NCBI GenBank assembly: GCA_050247075.1
Contig: JBFWUW010000031.1
Location: 1-64,000 of the forward strand
Length of the DNA stretch: 64,000 nucleotides
From: JBFWUW01 sp050247075
GTDB lineage: Bacteria > Planctomycetota > Planctomycetia > Pirellulales > JBFWUW01
Reading direction: 5' to 3'
The notes under the pieces are model-generated. The model searched no databases and was not told the DNA's origin. It saw nothing but the letters and a program-made list of their open reading frames with translations. Positions 9,688-17,469 of the stretch are shown piece after piece. The translations under genes and the position numbers were made by a program. Each line of letters starts with the position of its first letter. The first letter of the stretch is position 1.

Positions 9688-9705
9688 TATTCAAATGTTT
9701 GAATA
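9688..9705. promoter_or_regulatory. Probable ArsR operator palindrome
   Basis: TATTCAAATGTTTGAATA is a perfect inverted repeat with 8-bp arms and a 2-bp TG centre, in an AT-rich patch of an otherwise GC-rich sequence, just upstream of the arsR-like gene. ArsR/SmtB operators are typically imperfect AT-rich inverted repeats of this size overlapping the promoter, so autoregulation is the natural reading. The identification is by position and symmetry, not by a matrix search. Confidence 0.75.
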
Positions 9706-9818
9706 TTACAACCCCAGAGTTGTAGCAGCCTGGTGCCGCCAGGTCAAACCGGTTGGGCCAGGAATTTCGCCCAGGCCTCGTTCGGCCAACTTTTTCCGGC
9801 CGGCCAGGCCGCGGGTGG

Positions 9819-10031
9819 CTACGTCGCGGGCTTTTTCTTGCGGGCGGTGCGCTGGGCCAGACCGTCGGCCTTTTGTTTGGCTTCCAACTCGGCGATGGCG
9901 GCCTTGGTGCAGGCGGGGCACTTTTTGGACAAGAAGGAATCGAGCCGCTGCTTGGCGAAGCGTTCGTTCTTTTTGAAGGTGTACGGACTGCTATGGCCGC
10001 AGATCCGTTTGATCATCACGGTCCCTTCCAT
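9819..10031 (-). CDS. Small Cys-containing basic protein, function unknown
   Basis: A 70-aa protein. It has paired Cys residues at 38 and 41 (KKCPAC) and a Cys-His pair at 11 and 13 (ICGHSS), which together could bind one zinc. The C-terminus is a basic helix with RTARKKKPAT. The reading frame extends upstream to 10295, but that extension lies in an intergenic repeat (10105-10203) and encodes the low-quality peptide expected from such repeats, so the start was placed at ATG 10031. No family is recognised with confidence; a small treble-clef-like or nucleic-acid-binding protein is possible. Confidence 0.6.
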   Translation of the reverse strand: MEGTVMIKRICGHSSPYTFKKNERFAKQRLDSFLSKKCPACTKAAIAELEAKQKADGLAQRTARKKKPAT

Positions 10032-10104
10032 CGGGCATTTCTCTTCGGGGGATTGGCTGCAAAAGGCCCCGCTGTCAACCGTTGTACTCACCCCCAGCGG
10101 CGTT

Positions 10105-10203
10105 GCAAGCCCCCTCGCCCGGTACTCCGGGAGAGGGTTTGTGGGGATAAGATCATCCACCCCACAAACCCTCACCCCGGCCCTCTCCCAGAGGGAGAGG
10201 GAG
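10105..10203. repeat. CTCTCCC-type intergenic inverted repeat
   Basis: The stretch contains GGTACTCCGGGAGAGGG, then the arms GAGGGTTTGTGGGG (10133-10146) and CCCCACAAACCCTC (10160-10173), and ends with CCCTCTCCCAGAGGGAGAGG. The same words recur at 33332-33424 and 41284-41384. This is a dispersed non-coding repeat family, and it gives spurious peptide frames on both strands. Confidence 0.75.
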
Positions 10204-10224
10204 TTCGAAAGCCGCACTAATTCC

Positions 10225-11433
10225 TTACGCCTCCGCCGTCTCGTCGGACCAGCGTTCCAGCATCTGGTACTGCCGGGTGAAGTCGTGGTCCGCAACCGAC
10301 AGCGGGCTTTTGAAAAAGCTGGCCAAAAAGGTCAGCACGCCGGTGTCACCCTTGCGCCAGGCCCGTTCGGTGAACCGTACCAGGTCCAGCACCAGTGGGG
10401 CGGCCAACAGCGAGTCGCAGCCCTGCCAGATGAACTGAAACGTCATCGGCGTTCCCAAGAAGCCTTGAAAGTGGATATGGTCCCAGGCTGTTTTCCAGTC
10501 GCCCATGCTGGCGATGTTTTCAATCGTCACCAAGGTCTGCGGTGGGTAACCCAGAATTTGCCCCAGCAGGCGGTCCTTGCTGGTGACCTTGGCGGCCTTG
10601 TTGGCCGGGTCGTCCAGCACCTTGGCGTCCATATTGCCAAAGATATTGTGCCCTACCCAGCTCATCACATGCAGATTGCGCATGGCGAACATGGGGGCCA
10701 GCACGCTCTTGAGCATCGTCTCGCCCGTCTTACCGTCGTAGCCAATGTGTCGGGTGGAGCGCTCCAGGGCCAGCTCGTGGATGGCGGCTGGTGTGGAACC
10801 CAGCGATGGCGTGAAGTTGACAAACGAGCAGCCCAGGTCGAGCGCCGCGATGGCGTACAGCGAGCTGGCCGGCAGCGGGCAACGGCGAGGTTTGTCGATC
10901 AGCTTGTTGAGTTCGCTCCAGCGGTCTGGCAGGTCCCGCACGTCGGCTGGCGGCTCGGTCGAAGCGACATTCACCACGATGGTATGGTCGAGCTTGTTGG
11001 CTTTGGCGAACGATTTCAGATCGTCCTGAAGCCGCTCGATGGCCTCGCGCGGAGTCTCCTTCTTGGCTTGCAGCGAGGCGCTGGCAAAGCCAGAAATGGT
11101 GCGGCCGACATTGACCAGCGTGCCGGGCCGATGGTTCTTGTCGATGCGGTCGAGGTCGGACTTGCACTTGGCGAGCAGGGTGGCGTCGATGGCCCGGCTT
11201 TCGGTATGCATCCGCAAGGCCTCGTCGTAAAGGGAGACATCGCGGATATCGTGCCCCCCCAGCACCAGATCTTTCCACTCCACCAGTTTCAGCGGGGCAA
11301 AGCGGGGCAACTGGCTGACCAGGCCGGCGTTGCCGATCAACCCCTTGGATAGTGCCACCAGACCGGTCGTGGCGGTCGAGGCGACTCCGCCCTTGGCGCC
11401 AATGAACCAGACGCCGATGCGGGAACGTGCCAT
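10225..11433 (-). CDS. Myo-inositol-1-phosphate synthase family protein
   Basis: A 402-aa NAD-dependent enzyme that would convert glucose-6-phosphate to inositol-phosphate. The N-terminus GVWFIGAKGGVASTATTGL is the dinucleotide-binding loop of the family, and the length is close to archaeal and bacterial inositol-3-phosphate synthases. The central segment with NVASTEPP and the FVNFTPSLGSTPAAIHELA stretch correspond to the conserved NVxxTE and tetrahydrofolate-like catalytic regions. No signal peptide. Inositol is not a common bacterial metabolite, so the product may feed phospholipid or solute synthesis; no other inositol gene is nearby. Divergent from the aminotransferase, with about 200 bp between the starts. 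Confidence 0.85.
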   Translation of the reverse strand: MARSRIGVWFIGAKGGVASTATTGLVALSKGLIGNAGLVSQLPRFAPLKLVEWKDLVLGGHDIRDVSLYDEALRMHTESRAIDATLLAKCKSDLDRIDKNHRPGTLVNVGRTISGFASASLQAKKETPREAIERLQDDLKSFAKANKLDHTIVVNVASTEPPADVRDLPDRWSELNKLIDKPRRCPLPASSLYAIAALDLGCSFVNFTPSLGSTPAAIHELALERSTRHIGYDGKTGETMLKSVLAPMFAMRNLHVMSWVGHNIFGNMDAKVLDDPANKAAKVTSKDRLLGQILGYPPQTLVTIENIASMGDWKTAWDHIHFQGFLGTPMTFQFIWQGCDSLLAAPLVLDLVRFTERAWRKGDTGVLTFLASFFKSPLSVADHDFTRQYQMLERWSDETAEA

Positions 11434-11634
11434 GAAAAGCCTTATCGCGGAAGGATCAACCGGCCAAGGCCGGGGCAGGAATCAGAAGGAAGGAATAGCA
11501 GGTGAGTGAGCGAAGGTCCTATTTTCAGGCCGTTCGCGGGGGGTTCATTCGCCAACCCAAACTCTATAAGATTGTCAAACGCGCACCGCCCCCCGTCAAG
11601 CCGCCTCCGTGAACAGCTTTTGGGAGTTTTTTCC

Positions 11635-12834
11635 ATGCCCCCCGTCATTTCCAAGATCATTCAGGCTCTGGAACCCTCCGCCACGCTGGCCATGGCCGCC
11701 AAGGCCAAGGAACTCAAAGCGCTGGGCAAGACGGTACACGACTTCAGCGTGGGCGAACCTGATTTCACCACGCCCCGGCACATTTGCGAAGCCGCCGCGG
11801 CCGCCATGCAGGCCGGCCACACGCACTACACGGTAGCCAGCGGCATCCCCGACCTCAAGGCGGCCATCGTCCGCCAGTACAAGGAAACGCACGGACTGGA
11901 GTACACCCAGGCCCAGGTGGTCGTCAGCAATGGGGCCAAGCATTCGTTGCACAACGTCTTTACGGCCCTGTGCAACCCGGGTGACGAAGTCATCATCCCC
12001 GCGCCGTACTGGGTGAGCTACGCCGAGCTGGTCAAGCTGACCGGGGCCAAACCGGTGATTGTGCCGACCCGCCAAGAGGACAACTTCAAGTTGACGCCAG
12101 CGGTGTTGCAAGGGGCGATTACCTCCAAGTCGATGATGTTGCTGTTGTGTTCGCCCTCGAACCCCACCGGCAGCATGTACACGCCCGAGGAGTTGGCCGC
12201 GCTGGCCGATCCGTGCATCAAGCACGATCTGTTGATTTTGGCGGACGAAATCTACGAGCGGCTGATCTACGGCCAGCACAAGTTTGCCAGCTTTGCCACG
12301 GTGCGGCCCGGCCTGATGGAGCGGACGATACTGGTCAACGGCGTCAGCAAAGCCTATGCCATGACCGGCTGGCGGATTGGTTGGACGCTGTCGCCGGCCA
12401 ACGTAGCCAAGGCCATGGCCGACTTGCAAAGCCAAGAGACCAGCAACCCTTGCAGCATCAGCCAGTACGCGGCGCTGGCCGCGCTGAACGGCCCGCAAGA
12501 GTGCGTGGGCCAGATGCTGGCCGAGTTCTCCAAGCGGCGCGACTTCGTCAAGATGCGGATCGCCACCATCCCCGGCCTGTCTTGTGCCGAAATGGCCGGC
12601 GCGTTTTATGCTTTCCTGAATATCCAAGAATTCCTGGGCCGCAAGTACAACGGCGTGCAAGTCGATGACTCGACCACCTGGTGCCTGGAGCTGTTGGCCC
12701 AGCAAGGCGTGGCCACGGTGATGGGTTCGGCCTTTGGCTGCGAGGGCTACGCGCGCATCTCCTTTGCCACCGACATGAAGACGCTGGAAGCGGGCTTCGA
12801 CCAGATCGAGACATTTATCAAGAGCGGCAAGTAG
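11635..12834 (+). CDS. Class I pyridoxal-phosphate aminotransferase (aspartate aminotransferase type)
   Basis: A 399-aa cytoplasmic enzyme. It shows the usual fold type I features: FSVGEPDFTTP at the N-terminus, SNGAKHSLHNVF for cofactor phosphate binding, CSPSNPTGS, ADEIYERLIY with the pyridine-binding Asp, and Lys239 in VNGVSKAYAMTGWRIGW as the Schiff-base lysine. The Arg for the substrate carboxylate is in GYARISFA near the end. The pattern is that of the bacterial aspartate/prephenate aminotransferase subgroup (Ib). The start at 11635 fits the family; the frame runs upstream to 11506 without similarity. GGGAG lies about 9 bases before the ATG. Confidence 0.93.
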   Translation: MPPVISKIIQALEPSATLAMAAKAKELKALGKTVHDFSVGEPDFTTPRHICEAAAAAMQAGHTHYTVASGIPDLKAAIVRQYKETHGLEYTQAQVVVSNGAKHSLHNVFTALCNPGDEVIIPAPYWVSYAELVKLTGAKPVIVPTRQEDNFKLTPAVLQGAITSKSMMLLLCSPSNPTGSMYTPEELAALADPCIKHDLLILADEIYERLIYGQHKFASFATVRPGLMERTILVNGVSKAYAMTGWRIGWTLSPANVAKAMADLQSQETSNPCSISQYAALAALNGPQECVGQMLAEFSKRRDFVKMRIATIPGLSCAEMAGAFYAFLNIQEFLGRKYNGVQVDDSTTWCLELLAQQGVATVMGSAFGCEGYARISFATDMKTLEAGFDQIETFIKSGK

Positions 12835-12841
12835 CAAGCAG

Positions 12842-13006
12842 AGTGGGACAAGCGGCCACCGACCCCGCCATGCACACCCGGTCCACCCGCGATGTCCCAC
12901 CGATTGTGGCCGCCATGCCAAGGCGCGGTGGAGCGTCGGTGCATGGTGGGACATCGCGTAAATGCCGTACTCCAATGGTCGGCGAAATGCCGCTTGTCCC
13001 ACCCTA
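12842..13006. repeat. Nested inverted-repeat element, full copy A
   Basis: The outer arms are GTGGGACAAGCGGC (from 12843) and its complement GCCGCTTGTCCCAC (ending at 13003). The inner arms are GCGATGTCCCACC (12889-12901) and GGTGGGACATCGC (12946-12958), both perfect. A second full copy is at 31545-31695 and a right half at 38481-38544. No open reading frame is present, so the element is non-autonomous. Confidence 0.85.
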
Positions 13007-13010
13007 CAAG

Positions 13011-13886
13011 TTACTTGCCAAACCAAGGGCAGAGCGTCTTGCGCAGCCACGAGAGCGAAAAGTCCATCAGGTAGCCAACCAGGCCCAGGATCACCAGGTA
13101 GACGTAGACGACGTCCATGTGGGTTAGCCGCTGTTCCATGCGGATGCGGTAGCCAAAACCGGCGCTGGCCACCAGCATCTCGGCGGCGATCAGGTAGACC
13201 ATCGCCGGGCCGACTTGCAACCGCACCGCCTCGATGATCCGCGGGAGAACCTGCTTGTAGATCACGTTCCAGATCAGTTCCACATGACTGGCCCCCAAGG
13301 TGTAGGCCTTGAAGACCAATTCCTCTGGCACGTCGTTCCTGGCCGCCTGATAAATCGCCTGGGCCAGCGTGGGAAGCACGCCAAAGGCAATCATCGCCAC
13401 GTACATCTGAAAATTCAGCCCGACCACCACAAAAAAGACCGCCATGATGGCCGTGGGGGGAACCTTGGCCAAGAAAGAGAGCGGTGGCAGAAAGAACGCC
13501 TCGGCCGGCGCATAGCAGCCCATCGCCAGCCCCACCACGACCGACAGCAACACCCCCACCGCCAGACCGCTGAAGTGCCGCACGAACGTGGCCGAGGCAT
13601 CTTGCCACAGCATGGTGCTGGTGATCGCGCGCTTCAGCCAAGCCAGGCCTGTCGGCTCGGCCGCGGGTTCGGCGGTATCGTCGCCATACACAAAGGGCTT
13701 GCGGATGTCGGGCGTGCAGATCTTTTTCACCCCGCCCCAGAGTTGCGTCCAGGTCGGGATGGTGGTGTCGCGGGGGTTCTTCTGGTGCTGGCGATACGAC
13801 AACCAGGTGTAGCTTAGCGCCAGCACCACCAACGACACCACGCCCAGGATGATCCGCGAACGGTGGGTGATCGGTTTGCGAATCAT
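13011..13886 (-). CDS. ABC transporter permease (NitT/TauT type)
   Basis: A 291-aa inner-membrane protein with an N-terminal helix (about 10-30), then a roughly 70-residue soluble linker and five or more hydrophobic segments. The EAA loop that contacts the ATPase is visible in FKAYTLGASHVELIWNVIY. The arrangement matches binding-protein-dependent permeases for nitrate, sulfonate or bicarbonate. The gene overlaps the end of the lipoprotein gene by 4 bases (ATGA), a sign of translational coupling. No ATPase gene lies next to it on either side, so the energising subunit must be encoded elsewhere or shared. The long hydrophilic insert after the first helix is unusual. Confidence 0.9.
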   Translation of the reverse strand: MIRKPITHRSRIILGVVSLVVLALSYTWLSYRQHQKNPRDTTIPTWTQLWGGVKKICTPDIRKPFVYGDDTAEPAAEPTGLAWLKRAITSTMLWQDASATFVRHFSGLAVGVLLSVVVGLAMGCYAPAEAFFLPPLSFLAKVPPTAIMAVFFVVVGLNFQMYVAMIAFGVLPTLAQAIYQAARNDVPEELVFKAYTLGASHVELIWNVIYKQVLPRIIEAVRLQVGPAMVYLIAAEMLVASAGFGYRIRMEQRLTHMDVVYVYLVILGLVGYLMDFSLSWLRKTLCPWFGK

Positions 13887-15025
13887 TTGCCCTTCTTGAC
13901 GGTGGCCATGTAGGACGAATCGAACACCAACTGGCCACCTTCGTTATCCTCGCCTGGCGCGCGGAAGGAGTACTTGGGCTTGTCCTCGATGAAGCCACGC
14001 TTGACGCAAAAGTCAACGACCGTCGGCATGGTCTTGGGCAGGGTCTTCTCGAAGACTTCCAGGCCCTCATCGACCGTGCCATAGAATTTGGTCTGCTCTA
14101 CGACGACCTTCATGTCCTCGAGTCCCAGGTTGGCAAACTTGCGGCCAATCTCCACCAGCGTTTCGTCGGCGTGCTTTTCATCCTTAAGCAGCTTGTTGAG
14201 CTCGTAGTAGGCATCGATCACGGCGCAGGCAAAGTCATTTCCGCCCGGCTTGTCCAACGATGATTTGGCCACGACAACCATGTCGATGATTTCCCCCGGA
14301 ATCTGGGTTGAGTCAAACAGCACCTTGGAGCCTTGCACCGTCCGCAACGTTTGCAGGACGAACGGGTTCCAAACCTGGATCGACTCATAGCCGGCCTGGC
14401 CCCCTTGCATGGCCGTGGCGGCAGCGTCCGGGGCCGAGTTGGAAAACTGGAAATCCTCGGGCTTTTCGCCCAGTTGCTCCAGGCAGCGGAAGAAACAATA
14501 TTCCGAGACCGATTTCTCTAGCCCGCGGGTGGGATAATTCTTGAGTTGGGTCACATCGTCGATACCAACCACCAGGCAGGCATCGGCCCCGTCGCTGGTG
14601 CTGGTGGGCAAAATGGCGACCGAGTCGCGGCCGCCCGACGCGCTGAGAATGTCGGTGTTGGTGATGCAAACGGCATCGCACACGCCGCTGCCGTAACTGG
14701 CGATGCAGGGATCGTAGTCGAGTTGCATCAGCTCGATGTCGACGCCCCATTTTTTCTCGATCGGGCCGAGCTTGCCCTTGGCCCCGTCGATGATTTGATT
14801 GGTGCTGGCGACATCGAACGCGCTCCACGAGGGGTACTCGCTCCAGGCCAGGCTGAAAGTGGGAATCTCCTGGCCCCCTTTTCCGCCGCCGCTGCCGTCC
14901 CCCTTGCCGGTTCCGCCGCCCGTTCCCATTCCACCGCCGCCACCCTGGGGAGCATTGCTGGGGCAGCCCGCCAGTATCAACGACAACAGCGCCACGGCGG
15001 TCGAGAGAAACGTCATTCGTGACAT
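13883..15025 (-). CDS. ABC transporter substrate-binding lipoprotein (NitT/TauT type)
   Basis: A 380-aa periplasmic binding protein. The lipobox LILAGC places the lipidated Cys at residue 21. It is followed by a Gly-rich flexible tether (about 28-50) and then the ligand-binding domain, beginning TFSLAWSEYPSWSAFDVA. The fold looks like the periplasmic binding type II proteins used for nitrate, sulfonate, cyanate or related anions; the ligand is not evident. Several extra cysteines (around CIASYGSGVCDAVC) could form disulfides. AAAGGAC lies 7-13 bases upstream of the ATG. The permease gene follows with a 4-bp overlap. Confidence 0.88.
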   Translation of the reverse strand: MSRMTFLSTAVALLSLILAGCPSNAPQGGGGGMGTGGGTGKGDGSGGGKGGQEIPTFSLAWSEYPSWSAFDVASTNQIIDGAKGKLGPIEKKWGVDIELMQLDYDPCIASYGSGVCDAVCITNTDILSASGGRDSVAILPTSTSDGADACLVVGIDDVTQLKNYPTRGLEKSVSEYCFFRCLEQLGEKPEDFQFSNSAPDAAATAMQGGQAGYESIQVWNPFVLQTLRTVQGSKVLFDSTQIPGEIIDMVVVAKSSLDKPGGNDFACAVIDAYYELNKLLKDEKHADETLVEIGRKFANLGLEDMKVVVEQTKFYGTVDEGLEVFEKTLPKTMPTVVDFCVKRGFIEDKPKYSFRAPGEDNEGGQLVFDSSYMATVKKGK

Positions 15026-15086
15026 GGTGAAGTCCTTTCAAAACAGGTGAGTAAGCGAGCGAATTTTGGTTGGTGTGGTGAGATTA

Positions 15087-15410
15087 TCAAACAGATGGAT
15101 GGCGGATCGACAAGTAGGTTCGCGAAAACAAAGCCCCTTTGGGGCGGCAGCTAATAGGCACGGGCGTCAGCCCGTGTCCCAACTTGGTGTCGCGGACCAG
15201 GTCGGCTACGACATCTTGCTTGCCCATCGACACTAACAGGTGTGTGTGATCCGGTACTCCACCTGCGGCGATCAGCCGGCCGCCAAGTCGGCGCAATGTC
15301 CCTCCCATGTACTCGAACAAGCGCGGCTGCAGGTCGCTTTCGATAGCGCGGACCCGATCCTTCGTGCTGAAAACCAAGTGGCAGTACATGGCTATGAACG
15401 ATCGCGCCAT
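15087..15410 (-). pseudogene. Truncated IS200/RAYT-type Y1 transposase
   Basis: The frame from ATG 15410 begins MARSFIAMYCHLVFSTKDR and includes GGVPDHTHLLVSM, the HUH motif (His-Thr-His) of Y1 single-strand transposases such as IS200 TnpA and REP-associated transposases. After LVRDTKLG (near 15180) the frame runs into the element's own left end and then into flanking DNA to a stop at 15087, so about half the protein is missing, including the C-terminal helix with the nucleophilic Tyr. It cannot be catalytically active. The remnant sits between matching terminal repeats. Confidence 0.88.
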
Positions 15411-15521
15411 CTCATTGTTCCCGCTACTGTCGCCCCTACGGGGCTTGGACGACATGTTATCTATTTGCCAGACACGGGCTAACGCCCGTGGCTATTAACT
15501 GCCGCCCCAAAGGGGCTAAAA
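15129..15521. mobile_element. Internally deleted IS200/RAYT element with inverted ends
   Basis: Left end (15131-15180) and right end (15470-15517) are near-identical inverted copies: each has GCCCCTTTGGGGCGGCAG, then TAATAG or its complement, then an 18-base hairpin (CACGGGCGTCAGCCCGTG on the left, CACGGGCTAACGCCCGTG on the right). Each end therefore contains two consecutive small palindromes, as in REP-like sequences mobilised by RAYTs. The interior holds only a truncated transposase, so the copy is a decayed derivative. Confidence 0.82.
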
Positions 15522-15662
15522 AGTCACAATGCAACCTCTCCGCGGCGTGCTATCCGTGGTTCTGCAAACGACGAACAACCATTGCCGCCATCCGCATTTG
15601 CCATCTGGCGTGTCACACGCTTCTTGATCTGAAAACCGGCAACTGAAAACTAACAACTTCGC

Positions 15663-16502
15663 TTACGACTCTGGCAGCCGGCTCTTTTCTTGCTGCTGGC
15701 TCGGCGATTCCTCCGCTTGCGCGGCTTTGTCGGCCTCGCTGGCCAACCCGATCAGCTTGTCGAACTCGTCGGTATTCACGCCGGCCTTGGCGTACTCCAT
15801 AAAGTCGGCCTCTTGCTTCTTCGTATCGGTGCCGGCGATCTCGCGCGAGATGCGGGCCTTGGCTTTCGATTGTGCCCGCAAGTCACGCATGTCTTGTAGT
15901 TCCTTGCTGAACCGTTCGTTGCTGATGCCGGCTACCATGTCGGCGATGTTTTCCTCCTCCTTGGCGGTGAGCATATCGGCCACGGTGGCGGCCGATTCCT
16001 CGCGTAGTTTATCTAAATCGCGCAGCAGGCCGGTCAACTGCACCTTGTGGCCGCTGATGTTTTCGCCCAGTTGCTTGATGTCGGACTCTAGCTCGGAGAT
16101 GCGGTCGGTCTTCTCGCGCAGCGTGCTGCTGAAGTCGTTGTAGGCCGCCAGGCAGTTCTTGTAGTCCTCGTTCTGCTTGATGGTCTCCATATCCACCCCC
16201 TGGCCCTTCAGCTTATCAACCACGCTCTTGGCCTTGGCGGCGGCACCCTGCTTGAGCTGCTCGAGTCGGTTTGCCTCCTCCGTCAGCTTCTTGAGCGTGG
16301 CGACTTTCTTTTCTTGTTGGGCAATCATCTGCGCCACGGCATCCTTGTACTGGCCGATCTGCGTGGTCTTTTCCTGCACGATACGGTCGAACGTGGCGGC
16401 AATCACATGAGGATTAGCGCTGAGCGTCTTGCGGGCGCTGTCGATGCGGCCCGTGATCAAGTAACCGAATGCCCGAAAGTAGCGGCCAATGGCGGAAAAC
16501 AC
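15663..16502 (-). CDS. PspA/IM30-like coiled-coil protein
   Basis: A 279-aa, almost entirely helical protein. It begins with a short amphipathic segment (MFSAIGRYFRAFGYLITGRI), followed by long coiled coils (about 40-215) rich in Lys, Glu and Gln, and a polar tail. This is the layout of phage-shock-protein A and Vipp1/IM30, which bind stressed membranes and assemble into ESCRT-III-like rings. Similarity is in pattern rather than in clear signature residues, so assignment is to the family or a paralogue. It is the second gene of a probable two-gene unit: the upstream gene (16585-17334) encodes a membrane-anchored coiled-coil protein and lies 82 bp away on the same strand. Confidence 0.75.
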   Translation of the reverse strand: MFSAIGRYFRAFGYLITGRIDSARKTLSANPHVIAATFDRIVQEKTTQIGQYKDAVAQMIAQQEKKVATLKKLTEEANRLEQLKQGAAAKAKSVVDKLKGQGVDMETIKQNEDYKNCLAAYNDFSSTLREKTDRISELESDIKQLGENISGHKVQLTGLLRDLDKLREESAATVADMLTAKEEENIADMVAGISNERFSKELQDMRDLRAQSKAKARISREIAGTDTKKQEADFMEYAKAGVNTDEFDKLIGLASEADKAAQAEESPSQQQEKSRLPES

Positions 16503-16584
16503 GGTAGATACCCTATTGTCGAAGTGAAGCGTGAGGTGAAAACGATAACGCTTGTCTGCCTATCGACGGTACGCGGCCGCCTGG

Positions 16585-17334
16585 CTACTCGCGTTCCGAC
16601 GATGGTTTGCTTAACTCGGCTTCCAGGTTTTGCATCCGTTGCTCCACGCGGCGGGCGACTTCCAGGCTTTCGTCCAGCTCTTGCCGAATTTGTGCCAGGT
16701 TGTCGTCTTGCCGTAATTGGACTTGCAGCGACTGGACTCCGTCAATGGTGCGGGCCAACTGCCGTACGCTCTCGCGAATCTCCTTCACCAATTCCTCGCG
16801 CTGGGCCAGGGCGGATTGGCGGCCGTTGGCCGTGGCCATCTTTTGGGAAGTCTCCCACAGATCCTGCGAACGGGACAATGTTATGATACAAGCTTTGAAG
16901 AGTTTCTCCACTTTGTTGCCAATTTCCAGAGTCGAACGTTCTGGCAATGCGTCTTGCCAACCGCGGTCGCCGCGAAAGCCTTCGTACAATTGCCGCAACT
17001 GGCGCAAGGCTTCCTCGGGCCGCGGATCATTGTCTTGCCGCAAGCGGCGGTCGAGCTGGTCCAACAGTTTCTTCTCGTCCTTCAAGGCGTCTTCTTGCAA
17101 GGAATCAAACGCCCTGTGCAAGATTTTCTCCGATCCGAATATCCACCGAGAGGCCATGATGCCGGCCCCGGCCAATAGGCCCGCGATGCCCCAAAACGGC
17201 CACCAGGGGGAGTCGATCACGCCGGCCCAAGAAGCCAAAAGCGCCGTCATGCCGGCCACCGCCGGCAGTACCGTAGCGGGATGGCCCAGCAGATCGGCGA
17301 ACACCTTGCGGCGGTATCGAGATCGTTCGATCAT
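16585..17334 (-). CDS. Two-helix membrane protein with cytoplasmic coiled coil, unknown function
   Basis: A 249-aa protein. Two hydrophobic stretches near the N-terminus (about 16-37 and 44-65) form a hairpin, with basic residues before the first. The rest is soluble and helical with heptad-like Leu, Arg and Glu spacing, ending in ARRVEQRMQNLEAELSK. No enzyme motif is seen. Its position directly upstream of the PspA-like gene on the same strand suggests it anchors, recruits or senses for that protein, as PspB/PspC-type partners do elsewhere, but it is not recognisably homologous to them. Confidence 0.7.
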   Translation of the reverse strand: MIERSRYRRKVFADLLGHPATVLPAVAGMTALLASWAGVIDSPWWPFWGIAGLLAGAGIMASRWIFGSEKILHRAFDSLQEDALKDEKKLLDQLDRRLRQDNDPRPEEALRQLRQLYEGFRGDRGWQDALPERSTLEIGNKVEKLFKACIITLSRSQDLWETSQKMATANGRQSALAQREELVKEIRESVRQLARTIDGVQSLQVQLRQDDNLAQIRQELDESLEVARRVEQRMQNLEAELSKPSSERE

Positions 17335-17469
17335 GCGAAGGTTAGCGGGAAAGGAAAGCCCCTGGCCTCCGACAGTCTACTCGCCCCGTTTGACCAACGG
17401 CAGTCCCCGTGCCGCAACGGGCTGCTATATTGTCATTCCGCCAACCCGCCCCATTGCCGGAGCATCTCC

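Noticed and set aside
9733..11352. Long plus-strand open frame
   Set aside because: It is antisense to the inositol-phosphate synthase gene (10225-11433) and has no recognisable protein features; long antisense frames are common in GC-rich coding DNA.
11596..14082. Long minus-strand frame of about 830 codons
   Set aside because: It spans the aminotransferase, the repeat and the permease in the wrong frame and carries no family motif.
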